64,000 nucleotides of DNA from the NCBI GenBank assembly GCA_902610175.1, contig CACLUR010000001.1, positions 186,001 to 250,000 of the forward strand, written 5' to 3'. Source of the stretch: an uncultured Alphaproteobacteria bacterium (GTDB lineage: Bacteria > Pseudomonadota > Alphaproteobacteria > HIMB59). The position numbers and the translations under genes were made by a program. Of the stretch, positions 51,444 to 61,669 are shown piece by piece (the stretch's first letter is position 1; each line of letters begins with the position of its first letter). The notes below the pieces were generated by a model. That model was not told where the DNA came from. It did not search any database and was given only the letters and a program-made list of their open reading frames with translations.

Positions 51444-52362
51444 AAAAATATTAATAATTCAGCTGAGACCGGGTCTAGGAGATTTTTGTATGTTTTTACC
51501 AAGATGTCATGAAATAGCTATACATAATCCGAATTATGAAATAACTGTTTTAACAAAAAAAAATACAAAAGCAGATCAAATACTATTTCATGACCATCTG
51601 ATTAAAAATGTTTCATTCATAGATGACGATGAAAAAAAAATGAAACTCAAAGATTTGTTTTTATTCTTAAAGAAAAATAACTTTCATAAAGTATATTCTT
51701 ATCAATATGGACCTAAGTACTTGAAATATATTTTTCTATCAATATTAGCAGGGATAAAAGAAATTTATTTTTATGGGATATTTAAAAAAAAAGAAGATAT
51801 GGTTATGAAATCTATTAAATCTAACGAAAAATGGTTAGGAATAGATATAAAAAATTTTGAAGGAAAAATTATTACACCTTCAATTAAACCCGACCATAGG
51901 AAAATTATTATTGGACTAGGGGCCAGCGGTGATAACAAAAGATGGCCTAATAATTATTTCATAGAATTAATCAATAAACTTAATGAAAGAAATGAATATT
52001 GTTTTATTTTAGCTGGGGGTGGTTTAGAAAAAAAATATATTGATGAGATAACATCAATTTCTTTAGCTAAAAATTTTATAAGTTTAGAAAAATTAAATGT
52101 TCTTGAATCTATAGAAATTATCAAAAACTCTGACTTTTTCGTTGGGAATGATACAGGATTTATGCATGTTTCAGCCTGTTTAAACATTAAAACCTTTTGT
52201 CTATATGGAGATACTCCATCAAAAGACTCAATATACAATAAAAATATATTACCAATACTCCCACCTGGAATGAGTGAAACTTATCACAATGACCTTGCTA
52301 TGCATAAAATTAAGCCAGAATATGTATATAATATAATTAAAGAGAAAATTTTTTTTAATTAA
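51436..52362 (+). CDS. Glycosyltransferase family 9 (heptosyltransferase-like)
   Basis: A 308-residue GT9 protein. It starts KKILIIQLRPGLGDFCMFLPRCHEI, the family's acceptor region with GLGD. The donor region carries IGLGASGDNKRWPNNYFIELI near residue 156 and FVGNDTGFMHVSACL near 235, with the Asp/Thr/Gly and His expected in the ADP-heptose site. It overlaps the FkbM gene, so both belong to a small rightward cell-surface operon. The exact sugar is not known. Confidence 0.83.
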   Translation: MSKKILIIQLRPGLGDFCMFLPRCHEIAIHNPNYEITVLTKKNTKADQILFHDHLIKNVSFIDDDEKKMKLKDLFLFLKKNNFHKVYSYQYGPKYLKYIFLSILAGIKEIYFYGIFKKKEDMVMKSIKSNEKWLGIDIKNFEGKIITPSIKPDHRKIIIGLGASGDNKRWPNNYFIELINKLNERNEYCFILAGGGLEKKYIDEITSISLAKNFISLEKLNVLESIEIIKNSDFFVGNDTGFMHVSACLNIKTFCLYGDTPSKDSIYNKNILPILPPGMSETYHNDLAMHKIKPEYVYNIIKEKIFFN

Positions 52363-52372
52363 CATTATTCAA

Positions 52373-54172
52373 TTAGTCTGAGTCACCGATTTTAAGTGCC
52401 TCGAAAAAAGCTGTCTGGGGAATTTCAACATTACCAAATTGTTTCATTCTTTTCTTTCCTTTTTTTTGCTTTTCCAGGAGTTTTTTCTTTCTACTTACAT
52501 CTCCACCATAAAGCTTCGCTGTAACATCTTTTCTAAACGCTTTGATTGTTTCTCTGGCAATAATTTTTCCATAAATTGCAGCTTGAATTGGAATTTGAAA
52601 ATTTTGTCTTGGGATTAAGTCTTTTAATTTATTGCATATTCTTCGACCAATTGTTTCTGCTCTTGTTTTATGAACTATATTTGAAAATGCATCAACGGTT
52701 TCTGAGTTTACTAAAATATTAAGTTTAACTAAGTCACCTTGGAAATAATCATAAACTTGGTAATCAAAACTAGCGTAGCCTTTAGAGTAAGATTTTAATT
52801 TATCATAAAAATCAATTACAATCTCATTAAGAGGAAGTTCCATTTCTAATATTGCTCTGTTATTTTGTATATTTAAATTTTTTTGCTTACCTCTTTTTTC
52901 AATACAAAGTGTTATGACGGTTCCTAAAAAATCTTGAGGAACTATAATTGTTGATTTAACCCAAGGCTCTAAAATTTGATCAATTTCAGCAGGATCAGGA
53001 AGCTCCGAGGGATTTCTTATAACAATTTCATTTTTGTTTCTATCTATTACTTTGTAAACAACACCTGGCGCTGTTGTTATTAAATCAAGATCAAATTCTC
53101 TCCTCAGTCTTTCTGTTGTTACCTCCAAATGAAGTAAACCAAGAAAACCACACCTAAAACCGTATCCTAATGCTGCACTAGTTTCATTTTCATAAGTGAA
53201 ACTTGAGTCATTTAAGGCTAATTTTTCAAAACTTTCTTTCAATCTCTCATAATCTGAGGTATCCACTGGGTAAATACCACAGAAAACTACTGGCAATGAG
53301 GGCTTAAATCCAGGAAGTGGCTTAATTTTTTGATCGTTTAATTCTGCTATGGTGTCACCAACTTTGCAATCTGCAACTGACTTAATGCTTGCGTTAATAA
53401 AACCTATCTCTCCAGGACCGAGTTCATCACAATAATTTATATCTGGAGTAAAATATCCAATTCTATCTATATTGTACTGTTGATTATTTGATAAAAACTT
53501 TACCTTCATTCCTTTTTTCATTACACCATCAAGAATTCGAACCAGAACCGTAACTCCTAAATAATTATCATACCAACTGTCAACTAACAGAGCTTTTAGA
53601 TTATTTTCATTTGTGTGTGGAGCTGGTAGTTTTTCGATAATTTGATCTAATAAGCTATCAACACCTAATCCTGTTTTTGCAGAAACAAGTTGAGCCTCAG
53701 AAGTATCTATTCCTATTGTTTGTTCAATGTCTTCTTTTACTCTGTCTGGTTCAGATGCTGGTAAGTCGGCTTTGTTTAACACAGGTAATATTTCATGATT
53801 GACATCAATTGCCTGGTAAGCGTTTGCGAGTGTTTGGGCTTCTACACCCTGTGTACTATCAACAACTAGAACAGACCCCTCACATGCAGATAAAGATCTT
53901 GAAACTTCGTAAGAAAAATCAACATGACCTGGTGTGTCTAATATATTTAATTGATATTCATCACCATTTTTATTTTTATAATTTAATCTGACAGTTTGAG
54001 CTTTTATAGTAATGCCCCTTTCTCTTTCTATATCCATCGAGTCAAGGACTTGATCTTTTTTAGTTCTATCATCCATTCCGCCGCAAATTTCTATCATTCT
54101 ATCTGCTAATGTTGATTTACCGTGATCGATATGAGCTATAATCGAAAAATTTCTAATTTTAGAAATTTCCAT
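52373..54172 (-). CDS. lepA: Elongation factor 4 (LepA), ribosomal back-translocase GTPase
   Basis: A 599-residue translational GTPase of the normal LepA length. The G1 motif is AHIDHGKST (about 13-21), the G3 motif DTPGHVDF near 80, and the G4 motif NKADL near 134. The family C-terminal domain is present through [20 protein letters not shown] near residue 573. It acts on stalled ribosomes at the membrane. The ATG overlaps the pheT stop (TAATG), so lepA is translated with the infC-pheT cluster; this order is not the common enteric one. Confidence 0.97.
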   Translation of the reverse strand: MEISKIRNFSIIAHIDHGKSTLADRMIEICGGMDDRTKKDQVLDSMDIERERGITIKAQTVRLNYKNKNGDEYQLNILDTPGHVDFSYEVSRSLSACEGSVLVVDSTQGVEAQTLANAYQAIDVNHEILPVLNKADLPASEPDRVKEDIEQTIGIDTSEAQLVSAKTGLGVDSLLDQIIEKLPAPHTNENNLKALLVDSWYDNYLGVTVLVRILDGVMKKGMKVKFLSNNQQYNIDRIGYFTPDINYCDELGPGEIGFINASIKSVADCKVGDTIAELNDQKIKPLPGFKPSLPVVFCGIYPVDTSDYERLKESFEKLALNDSSFTYENETSAALGYGFRCGFLGLLHLEVTTERLRREFDLDLITTAPGVVYKVIDRNKNEIVIRNPSELPDPAEIDQILEPWVKSTIIVPQDFLGTVITLCIEKRGKQKNLNIQNNRAILEMELPLNEIVIDFYDKLKSYSKGYASFDYQVYDYFQGDLVKLNILVNSETVDAFSNIVHKTRAETIGRRICNKLKDLIPRQNFQIPIQAAIYGKIIARETIKAFRKDVTAKLYGGDVSRKKKLLEKQKKGKKRMKQFGNVEIPQTAFFEALKIGDSD

Positions 54173-56565
54173 TATGTTCTAATGTTTGCTTTGAATTTAT
54201 AAGATACTTTTTCTAAAATATTATTGTGAATTTGCTCTAAGTCTTTTTCATCAAGTGTTTTATCTTTTGATTGGATAGTTACTCTAAATGTAACACTTTT
54301 GCTATTTTCCCCTAAGTCTTTTGACTCATAGAGATCAAAAAATTCAACATTTTTTATAAGGTTTTTGTCAATACCATTAACGTATCTTTGTACTTCAAAA
54401 AGATTTTGCTCTTTTTCAAATACAAATGAAAAATCTTTTTCACTGAATTGAAACTGGGAGTCTAAGATGTTGGTAGAATTAATTCTACTAATAGAATCTA
54501 TTGGAAGATTTTCAAAAAATAATTCAATTGCATAACTATTTTTAAGTTTGGGGAATTCCTCTATAATTAATGGATGAACTTTTCCATACCTGGCAATTAA
54601 TTTCTTTCCCATGTTTAGTTCTGCAGATTGTCCTGGATGGAAAGTATTTGAAGTTGATCTTGATATATTAAACTGCTTTGCATCAAAATTTAACGAACTT
54701 ATTAATCTAGATACAAGATTTGATATAGAATAAAAATTGAAGTCTTCTGATTTGTAAATTGAGTTTGTATTTTCCTGAGATGACATGAGTATTGATAGAA
54801 TATTTTCTTGAGATTGAGATGTATTATAAATAGGTCCAATTTCAAATATTTGAATATTTTTATAACCTTTTTTATAGTTCATCTCTGCAGTTTCAAGATG
54901 ATTAAAAATCATCGAGTTTCTCATGAATGATTGATCATCACTGATAGCATTTGAAATTTTTAATGATTTATCGCCTGACAGAATTTCATGAGCCTTTGTT
55001 GAGTGAAAAGAGAAAGTTATAATCTCAGAAACACCATTGGATATTAATGTTTTCTTTAGTTTTTTTATTGCTTTAAATTTTTTATTTATTAATGAATTAT
55101 TAATCTTAACAATCTCATCATCTGAGGGTGATGGAATACTCTCTGTGATATTTTCATATCCGTATATTCTGATTACCTCTTCAACTACATCTATATTATT
55201 TTCAATGTCATTTCTCCATGAAGGTACGAGAAGATCACACTCTTTTTCGTTACTTTGATTGATTTGAAATTTTAAATCTTTTAATATTTTGATTTGTTTT
55301 TTTGGTTCTAATTTTATGCCAATTACTTTTTCAAAATAATCAAACTTATATTTAATTTTGCGTTCATTGGTATCTAGCTTACCAGAGTCAATATTTTTAC
55401 TTACAAATCCTCCACAAATTTTATTTATTAAGTATGATGCATAATTTAAACCCTCAATAACCATTTGCTTATCCAAACCTCTTTCAAAGCGATATCTGGC
55501 ATCAGAATTTATTCCAAGAGTTCTTCCTGTTTTTGCTACACTATCTTTTTCAAAAATAGCTACTTCAAGAAATACATTTTTTGTATCCTCTGTACATCCA
55601 CTACTTTCACCTCCGATAATTCCAGCTATAGCAAGAGCGTTATTATTATCAGCTATGACAGTTGAATTGCTATCTAAGGTGTATTCTTTGTTATCTAACG
55701 CAAGAATTTTTTCACTAGGTTTAGCTAATCTCATATGAAGTTTTTTTCCAACTTTATCAGCATCAAATACATGTAAAGGCCTACCTAAATCATGGGTTAT
55801 AAAATTTGTAATATCAACTAATGCATTAATAGGTCTTAATCCAAGACTAATAAGTTTTTTTTGTAACCATTCAGGGGATACTGTATTTTTTACATCTTTA
55901 AAATACCTACTTATTACGTACTCACAGCTATTATTATCATTTTCAATATTCCAACTGATAGGACTTTCAAAATCTAATTTTGTAATTTTTTCATATTTTA
56001 GAGGTTTTAGTTTTCCGATACCCTTAGCTGAAAGATCTCTAGCAACTCCTCTAACACCAAGGCAGTCCCCTCTGTTAGGTGTAATACCTATTTCAAAAAC
56101 AGGGTCGTTTAATTTTAGTGCATCAATCGCTGATGTTCCATTTTCAAAATTATCTGAAAGCTCAATAATGCCATCATGATCATCACTTAAATTAAGCTCT
56201 CTCTCAGATAAAAGCATACCCTCAGAAATTTCTCCACGAATTTTACCTTTTTTTAGATATATCTGTGTTCCGGGAATATACATTCCATCTTTAGCGAATA
56301 TACCTTTTAGTCCTTTCTTGACATTATTTGCACCGCATATTACTTGGTAAGTCTTGGTGCCATCATCAACGATACAGATATTCAACCTGTCTGCGTTGGG
56401 ATGTTTATGAAAATCTTTAATTGTTGCAACAACAAATTTTGAGTATGAGGAGTAATCGGTCAAACTCTCAAGTTCCAGTCCTAAATTTGTTAGCGCATCA
56501 CCTATTTCAGTTGCATTTTTATCTGTTTCTAAATGATCGCACAACCAGCTATAACTAAACTTCAC
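54172..56565 (-). CDS. pheT: Phenylalanyl-tRNA synthetase, beta subunit
   Basis: A 797-residue beta subunit with the full domain run: an N-terminal tRNA-binding domain (about 40-150), B3/B4 editing domain (about 200-375, with [12 protein letters not shown] near 346), B5 (about 400-475), the core, and a C-terminal anticodon-binding FDX-ACB domain (last 90 residues, ending FKANIRT). It forms a heterotetramer with PheS. The start is GTG at 56565, which overlaps the pheS stop (TAGTG). Confidence 0.96.
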   Translation of the reverse strand: MKFSYSWLCDHLETDKNATEIGDALTNLGLELESLTDYSSYSKFVVATIKDFHKHPNADRLNICIVDDGTKTYQVICGANNVKKGLKGIFAKDGMYIPGTQIYLKKGKIRGEISEGMLLSERELNLSDDHDGIIELSDNFENGTSAIDALKLNDPVFEIGITPNRGDCLGVRGVARDLSAKGIGKLKPLKYEKITKLDFESPISWNIENDNNSCEYVISRYFKDVKNTVSPEWLQKKLISLGLRPINALVDITNFITHDLGRPLHVFDADKVGKKLHMRLAKPSEKILALDNKEYTLDSNSTVIADNNNALAIAGIIGGESSGCTEDTKNVFLEVAIFEKDSVAKTGRTLGINSDARYRFERGLDKQMVIEGLNYASYLINKICGGFVSKNIDSGKLDTNERKIKYKFDYFEKVIGIKLEPKKQIKILKDLKFQINQSNEKECDLLVPSWRNDIENNIDVVEEVIRIYGYENITESIPSPSDDEIVKINNSLINKKFKAIKKLKKTLISNGVSEIITFSFHSTKAHEILSGDKSLKISNAISDDQSFMRNSMIFNHLETAEMNYKKGYKNIQIFEIGPIYNTSQSQENILSILMSSQENTNSIYKSEDFNFYSISNLVSRLISSLNFDAKQFNISRSTSNTFHPGQSAELNMGKKLIARYGKVHPLIIEEFPKLKNSYAIELFFENLPIDSISRINSTNILDSQFQFSEKDFSFVFEKEQNLFEVQRYVNGIDKNLIKNVEFFDLYESKDLGENSKSVTFRVTIQSKDKTLDEKDLEQIHNNILEKVSYKFKANIRT

Positions 56566-57614
56566 TAATAATCTCCTATGCTAAAACCGTTATTAGCAAT
56601 CCAATTTAAATTTCCGCTAAAAAATGACCTGATATCTGTTAATCCATATTTTAACATTGTAATTCTGTCTAATCCCACTCCAAAAGCAAAACCTTGATAA
56701 ATTTTTGTATCCACATTGCAATTCTCTAAAACTGTAGGATTTACCATTCCACATCCTAAAATTTCAAGCCAAAGATCGCCTGTGCCTAGGTGGATCTTGT
56801 TGTTAACAATCTCATAAGCGATATCCATTTCAGCAGAGGGCTCTGTGAAAGGAAAATAACTAGGTCGAAATCTTACTTTTAAATTTTGTACATTAAAAAA
56901 TTTTTTACAAAATTCAATCAAAGTTCCTTTTAAGTCGCCCATGTTAGTATTCTCATTAATAAACAAACCCTCAACTTGATGAAACATTGGAGAATGCGTA
57001 GAGTCCGAGTCACATCTATAGGTCCTACCAGGAGCAATTACTTTAACTGGGGGTTTTTCATTTAATAAAGTTCTAATTTGAACTGGACTTGTATGTGTTC
57101 TTAGAACATATGGTTTATTATCTTTATCTGTGTCATCTATATAGAATGTATCTTGCATTTCTCGAGCAGGGTGATTTTCAGGTATATTGAGTGCAGAAAA
57201 ATTAAAATAATCAGTCTCAATATCTGGGCCTTCAGCTACAGAGTAACCCATTGATCCAAAAATACTTATGACCTCATCAAAAGTTTTTGATATCGGATGG
57301 ACCTTAGAGGGAATTGAATTTGGTGGAGGAAAACTTATATCAAGAAATTCATTTCTTAATTTAGAATTTATTTCTTTAACTTTTAAACCATTAAATTTAT
57401 TTTTGAAAAGATCATCAATATCCGTTCTCAATGAATTTAATTTAGCACCAGTGGACTTTTTTTCCTCTAATGATAAATCTTTAAGACTTTTAAGTAACTC
57501 AGTTATTTTTCCCTTTTTTCCTAAATAAGCTACTTTGACATTTTGTAATTCTTGTTGACTAGAGCATCGCTCTATCTGTTTTGTAGCTTCATTAAGGACT
57601 TTTTTAATGTCCAT
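56565..57614 (-). CDS. pheS: Phenylalanyl-tRNA synthetase, alpha subunit
   Basis: A 349-residue class II synthetase subunit carrying the aminoacylation site. An N-terminal coiled coil covers about residues 1-90. Motif 2 appears as RTHTSPVQIRTL and YRCDSDSTHSPMFHQVEG (about 169-217), and motif 3 as AFGVGLDRITMLKYG near 316-330. The gene lies eight bases after rplT. Length is close to that of the E. coli protein (327). Confidence 0.97.
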   Translation of the reverse strand: MDIKKVLNEATKQIERCSSQQELQNVKVAYLGKKGKITELLKSLKDLSLEEKKSTGAKLNSLRTDIDDLFKNKFNGLKVKEINSKLRNEFLDISFPPPNSIPSKVHPISKTFDEVISIFGSMGYSVAEGPDIETDYFNFSALNIPENHPAREMQDTFYIDDTDKDNKPYVLRTHTSPVQIRTLLNEKPPVKVIAPGRTYRCDSDSTHSPMFHQVEGLFINENTNMGDLKGTLIEFCKKFFNVQNLKVRFRPSYFPFTEPSAEMDIAYEIVNNKIHLGTGDLWLEILGCGMVNPTVLENCNVDTKIYQGFAFGVGLDRITMLKYGLTDIRSFFSGNLNWIANNGFSIGDY

Positions 57615-57621
57615 TTTTAAT

Positions 57622-57981
57622 TTAGCTGGCTAGATTAGCCTTAGCTTTCTCAACTATTGATTTAAAAGCAGCTGGTTCATGAAATGCAATTTCAGAGAGA
57701 ATTTTTCTATTAATTTCAATATTCGCTTTTTTTAGACCATCAATAAACTTTGCATAAGTTAGACCGTGTTCTCTTACACCAGCATTAATCCTTTGAATCC
57801 ATAAGCCTCTAAAATCTCTTTTCTTATTTCTTCTATCGCGATAAGCATATTGAAGTGCTTTATCCATGCTTTGTGTTGCTACTCGATAAACATTTTTTCT
57901 TCTACCACGATGACCTTTTGTAAATTCAAAAACTTTTTTATGTTTAGCTCTTGCTGTAACACCTCTTTTAACTCTTGGCAT
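57622..57981 (-). CDS. rplT: 50S ribosomal protein L20
   Basis: A 119-residue L20 with the conserved basic N-terminus ([16 protein letters not shown]) and [19 protein letters not shown] near residue 50. It binds 23S rRNA early in assembly and in many bacteria represses its own operon. The rpmI gene lies 16 bases upstream. An ATG start with a GGAGAG ribosome site fits. Confidence 0.98.
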   Translation of the reverse strand: MPRVKRGVTARAKHKKVFEFTKGHRGRRKNVYRVATQSMDKALQYAYRDRRNKKRDFRGLWIQRINAGVREHGLTYAKFIDGLKKANIEINRKILSEIAFHEPAAFKSIVEKAKANLAS

Positions 57982-57997
57982 AATATCTCTCCTTTAC

Positions 57998-58198
57998 CTA
58001 TTTTGAGTATGGCATCATTGAACCAATTATTATTGATGCAGATTTTGATAAGACCCTAGTACCTTTAGAATTTCTGATAAAAGAGTTTGTTCTTTTAGAC
58101 ATGCCATGGCGTTTACCAACGTTACCGACAATTAATTTTCCTGATGAGGATGTTTTGAAGCGTTTTTTTACGCTACTTTTTGTTTTTAGTTTGGGCAT
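57998..58198 (-). CDS. rpmI: 50S ribosomal protein L35
   Basis: A 66-residue L35 with the typical [15 protein letters not shown] start and the KRHGMSKR segment near 29. It is followed closely by rplT. Upstream lies a 92-base gap to infC without a clear hairpin, where an L20-responsive leader structure might reside. Confidence 0.97.
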   Translation of the reverse strand: MPKLKTKSSVKKRFKTSSSGKLIVGNVGKRHGMSKRTNSFIRNSKGTRVLSKSASIIIGSMMPYSK

Positions 58199-58290
58199 TT
58201 TATCTCCTTTTGAGTAATTTAATTAAGTCTTAAGGCATACCCTTTTAAAAGCCCCTTCGACTAACTGAGATCAATTAAGTATCATATAAT

Positions 58291-58836
58291 TTATTTGGGT
58301 GCAACTACGAGGAAAGCTTGTCTTCCTTCAATTTTAGGTTCCATTTCAACTCTGATAAGTTCTCCCAAATCGGTTTTTACTCTTTTAAGCATATCAATAC
58401 CTAAATTAGAATGATCCATTTCTCTGCCCTTAAATCTCAAGCTAAATTTTACTCTGTTTCCCTCTTTTAAAAACTTCTGAGCATTTCTTATTTTAACTTG
58501 GTAGTCGTGTTCTCCGGTACCAGGTCTAATTTTAAGCTCTTTAGTTTCAATTACTTTTTGTTTCTTTTTTGCTTCGTTTTTTTTCTTCTGTTCTTGATAC
58601 TTAAATTTTCCATAGTCAACTATTTTACAAACTGGAGGATTATTATTTGGAGCTATCTCAACTAAATCCATACCTCTGCCTTTTGCTATGTCTATGGCTT
58701 CATTTTTTTTCATGACTCCTAATTGCTCTCCATCATCTAAAATAACTCTTACGTCAGCTGCAGAAATAAAATTATTTATCTTGTGAAGATCTTTTTTACC
58801 ACGAAAATTATTATTTCTTTGGAAGGGTTTAATCAA
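58291..58836 (-). CDS. infC: Translation initiation factor IF-3, with non-ATG start
   Basis: A 181-residue IF3. The N-terminal domain includes NNFISAADVRVIL and the linker is followed by KIRPGTGEHDYQVKIRNA and KFSLRFKGREMDHSNLG in the C-domain. There is no ATG at the expected place; candidates are TTG at 58836 or ATT at 58833 or 58839. AUU starts for infC are an established autoregulatory device in enterobacteria, so an ATT start is quite possible. No ribosome site is clear upstream. The gene heads the infC-rpmI-rplT-pheS-pheT-lepA run. Confidence 0.95.
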   Translation of the reverse strand: MIKPFQRNNNFRGKKDLHKINNFISAADVRVILDDGEQLGVMKKNEAIDIAKGRGMDLVEIAPNNNPPVCKIVDYGKFKYQEQKKKNEAKKKQKVIETKELKIRPGTGEHDYQVKIRNAQKFLKEGNRVKFSLRFKGREMDHSNLGIDMLKRVKTDLGELIRVEMEPKIEGRQAFLVVAPK

Positions 58837-58894
58837 AATATTATGTGTAAAAGAAAAAAAAGAAAGTTTGCAATTATAAATGCCCTAGTATTTG

Positions 58895-58900
58895 ATTATA
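58895..58900 (-). promoter_or_regulatory. Possible -10 box of the infC operon
   Basis: A minus-strand TATAAT lies at 58895-58900, about 60 bases before the infC start. A partial TTGCTA (58921-58926) is 20 bases away, longer than the ideal spacer, so the -35 is not well supported. Confidence 0.35.
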
Positions 58901-58950
58901 TAAAATCATCTTAGGATTATTAGCAAAGATAAATCAATTGTAAATATAAA

Positions 58951-59859
58951 TTATTTTAATATTTGATCTATTTTATCAATAATACTGTTGACACTAATAT
59001 TTTTTACGTTAGATGCTGTAATCTTATGTAAATTATCACCAAGTGGATAACATGAGCGTGAAATTTTGTTGTCATTTGCTATCCAAATCACGTTTTTATT
59101 TGTAAGACCGGCGATGTGAGCTGGCCCCGTATCATTTGTAAGTATTAACTCAGACGACAAGCATAATTGATAAAAATCCTCAATCTTTGACTCATTAATT
59201 TTATTTTTAGACTCTGGACATAATTTAATTATTTCATTAATTGTATTTAAATCCATGTCAGAGCCTGTCAGATAAATTTCATAGTTTCTGCTTACCAGAT
59301 ACTGTGCAACTTGAGCATATTTATCTGAAGGCCATTTTTTATATTCACCAGATTTAGATGTTCCTGGGATAAAAATTACTTTTTTTGTCTGTATTGTATT
59401 ACCTTTAAGCATCCAATTTAAATCGGGCTGTAAATAGTTATTTATTTCCAAATATTTTAACTGTTCTTGATGATTTTTGGTGATGTGTTGAACTCCAAGT
59501 TTTTTTTGCCGATACTTATAGTCCGAAAATTTTCTCGCAGACAAGATTTTACAATTAGTAAATATCTTAATGAACAGATTATAAAATTCAGTTCTAGTTG
59601 AATTTTGTAGATCAATTAATAAATCAATTTTATTTTCTTTAACTTTCTTCAAAATATTTTTTACTGATGGGAAAATTGATATCCTATTATCAACTAAAAT
59701 TTCATTCACATAAGGTAATTTATTAAAAAATTGTTTATAGTTAGATTGCGTGAGCAAGTATATTTTAGAGTTTGGATAATTGTCTCTTAGTGTTTTAATA
59801 GCCCCGAATGATAAGACTAAATCACCAAGTGATCCATGTTTAATAACTAAAATATTCAT
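58951..59859 (-). CDS. Glycosyltransferase family 9 (heptosyltransferase-like)
   Basis: A 302-residue GT9 enzyme. The start MNILVIKHGSLGDLVLSFGAIKTL is typical of lipopolysaccharide heptosyltransferases, and IFIPGTSKSGEYKKWPSDKY near residue 165 and LILTNDTGPAHIAGL near 238 form the donor site. It overlaps the GT4 gene upstream by four bases, forming a leftward two-gene glycan unit. Role: adding a core sugar to lipid A-linked oligosaccharide, by family knowledge. Confidence 0.86.
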   Translation of the reverse strand: MNILVIKHGSLGDLVLSFGAIKTLRDNYPNSKIYLLTQSNYKQFFNKLPYVNEILVDNRISIFPSVKNILKKVKENKIDLLIDLQNSTRTEFYNLFIKIFTNCKILSARKFSDYKYRQKKLGVQHITKNHQEQLKYLEINNYLQPDLNWMLKGNTIQTKKVIFIPGTSKSGEYKKWPSDKYAQVAQYLVSRNYEIYLTGSDMDLNTINEIIKLCPESKNKINESKIEDFYQLCLSSELILTNDTGPAHIAGLTNKNVIWIANDNKISRSCYPLGDNLHKITASNVKNISVNSIIDKIDQILK

Positions 59860-60950
59860 AAATTAACTAAATTGTTATAAACGCTTAGAGTTTTTCTACA
59901 CATGAGATCAGATGAATAATTTTTTTTTACATAGGATCTTCCTTTTTTTGATATTGCCTCATAATTTTTTAGAGCATATTTAAAAGTTTTTTGGAAAGAT
60001 TGAAAAGAATTTACATCAAATAACAAATTTTTATTAAAATAGAAAAGTTGCTCTTTAGTCCCGCCTTGATTAGGGGCTATTACAACTTTAGATAAGGATA
60101 ATGCCTCTGAAATACTTCTTCCAAAACCTTCAGGTCTTTTAGAGATATTTACAACTAAGTATGCCTTTTGATACAGTTTTTTGACATCTAATGAGGGTTT
60201 ATGAATTATAATCTTTTTTGATATATTTAATTTATTGATAAGCGATTGTATTTTTTTTTCTTCTTTACTTTTATTTAAAGATACTATGTGAATATTAAAT
60301 ATATCTTTGTGCTTTTGCTGTAATAATGAAAAGTAATTTAGTAATAATTCATGTCCTTTCCAACTTGAAATCCTTGATGGTATAAAAATATTTTTACCAA
60401 TAGGCTTTTTTCTTGATGGCGAAAAGTAATTGGTATCTACACCTCTTGGAATAACGTGTAGTTTAGTTTTATCATTTAAATAATTCTCATATGTTTTTTT
60501 TACAAAATTTGAGTTAAAAATTATAGCATCACCCTTAAATAAAAAACTGTTATACCAATCTTTTAAAAATGACTTAGACTCATATTTGTTGTGAACACTT
60601 GTAACAACTTTTACATTTAAATTTTTAATGAAGTTAATAAGAAAAAAAGCCGGTGCTCTTGAAGAGATATGTACTAAGTTTATTCTTTTTTTTTTAATTA
60701 ATTGTTTTATTTGCTTTTTGATTTTGTTTTGATCGAAAATGTTTTTAAATTTTGAATTATCTAATTTTATTATTTTTAGCCCTTTAATATTAAAATTTTT
60801 GTTGCTGCTTTCACATAAAATATAATTATCAATTTTTTTTTTATTAAGGTATTTTGCAATATCTCTCACACCAGTCTCAATACCTCCAATGCCCATGGTT
60901 GGAATTATTTGTAAACAAGTTATTTTTTTTGTATTTTTAATCTGTGTCAA
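59856..60950 (-). CDS. Glycosyltransferase family 4
   Basis: A 364-residue GT4 (GT-B fold) enzyme. PTMGIGGIETGVRDIAKYL near residues 17-36 is the acceptor-side start, VIPRGVDTNYFSP near 163 the linker, and KRPEGFGRSISEALSLSKVVIAPNQGGTKEQ near 271 carries the E(x7)E donor motif; I cite these in part only. The start I read is TTG at 60950, which lies inside the divergent hydrolase gene start (seven-base overlap), an odd arrangement. It works with the GT9 gene next to it on surface glycan. Confidence 0.84.
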   Translation of the reverse strand: MTQIKNTKKITCLQIIPTMGIGGIETGVRDIAKYLNKKKIDNYILCESSNKNFNIKGLKIIKLDNSKFKNIFDQNKIKKQIKQLIKKKRINLVHISSRAPAFFLINFIKNLNVKVVTSVHNKYESKSFLKDWYNSFLFKGDAIIFNSNFVKKTYENYLNDKTKLHVIPRGVDTNYFSPSRKKPIGKNIFIPSRISSWKGHELLLNYFSLLQQKHKDIFNIHIVSLNKSKEEKKIQSLINKLNISKKIIIHKPSLDVKKLYQKAYLVVNISKRPEGFGRSISEALSLSKVVIAPNQGGTKEQLFYFNKNLLFDVNSFQSFQKTFKYALKNYEAISKKGRSYVKKNYSSDLMCRKTLSVYNNLVNL

Positions 60951-61669
60951 AACTAAGCTTTTATAAAAAAGATGATGTTAAAATATCTTATAAGTATTAC
61001 AAAAGAAGTAAAAAAACTCTGATTTTTTTACATGGTTTATTATCAGATAAGAGTGGTAAAAAGTCTAATTTTTTAAATAATTATTGCAAAAAAAATAATA
61101 TTTCATATTTGTGTTTCGACTTTCAAGGACATGGCAGATCTAGTGGTGAATTCACTAACTTTGGTATCAGTGATTGGTATAATGATTTAGTCAATATTAT
61201 AAAGTACTTGAAAATAAAAAATTTCATTTTGGTTGGCAGTAGTATGGGTGGATGGGTTGCAATCATATATGCTTTGATACATCCAAGCAAAGTTACAAAA
61301 CTTATAGGTATTGCCCCTGCACCGGATTTTACTACAAAGTTAATTTGGAAAAATTTTAGTATTCTTCAGAAAAATAAAATTAAAAATAATAAGATCGTAA
61401 AACAAAAGGTTAGTTCTGATTTTGCTTATTATTACTCTCCCGCAATATTTAAAAGAAGTAAAAAATATCTCATTAAAAATATCAAGGGTAATTTTTTAGG
61501 TGAAACTATTTTCCTCCATGGGGGTCAAGACAATGCTGTTCCATATGGATATAATGATATTTTCAATTTTAATAAAAAATTTAAAAACTTAAAAAATATT
61601 TTCATTAAACATGCAGATCATAGCCTATCTGATAAAGATAGTTTAATAACCCTATCTAAATTTATTTAA
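60944..61669 (+). CDS. Alpha/beta hydrolase
   Basis: A 241-residue serine hydrolase of the alpha/beta fold. The oxyanion segment FLHGLLSD lies near residue 28, DFQGHGRSSG near 59, and the nucleophile elbow GSSMGG near 98-103 (Ser100). The acid Asp (HGGQDNAVPY) and His (KHADHSLS) complete the triad. The start is GTG at 60944, divergent from and overlapping the GT4 start by seven bases. The stop overlaps gltB by four. Substrate unknown. Confidence 0.82.
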   Translation: MSKLSFYKKDDVKISYKYYKRSKKTLIFLHGLLSDKSGKKSNFLNNYCKKNNISYLCFDFQGHGRSSGEFTNFGISDWYNDLVNIIKYLKIKNFILVGSSMGGWVAIIYALIHPSKVTKLIGIAPAPDFTTKLIWKNFSILQKNKIKNNKIVKQKVSSDFAYYYSPAIFKRSKKYLIKNIKGNFLGETIFLHGGQDNAVPYGYNDIFNFNKKFKNLKNIFIKHADHSLSDKDSLITLSKFI

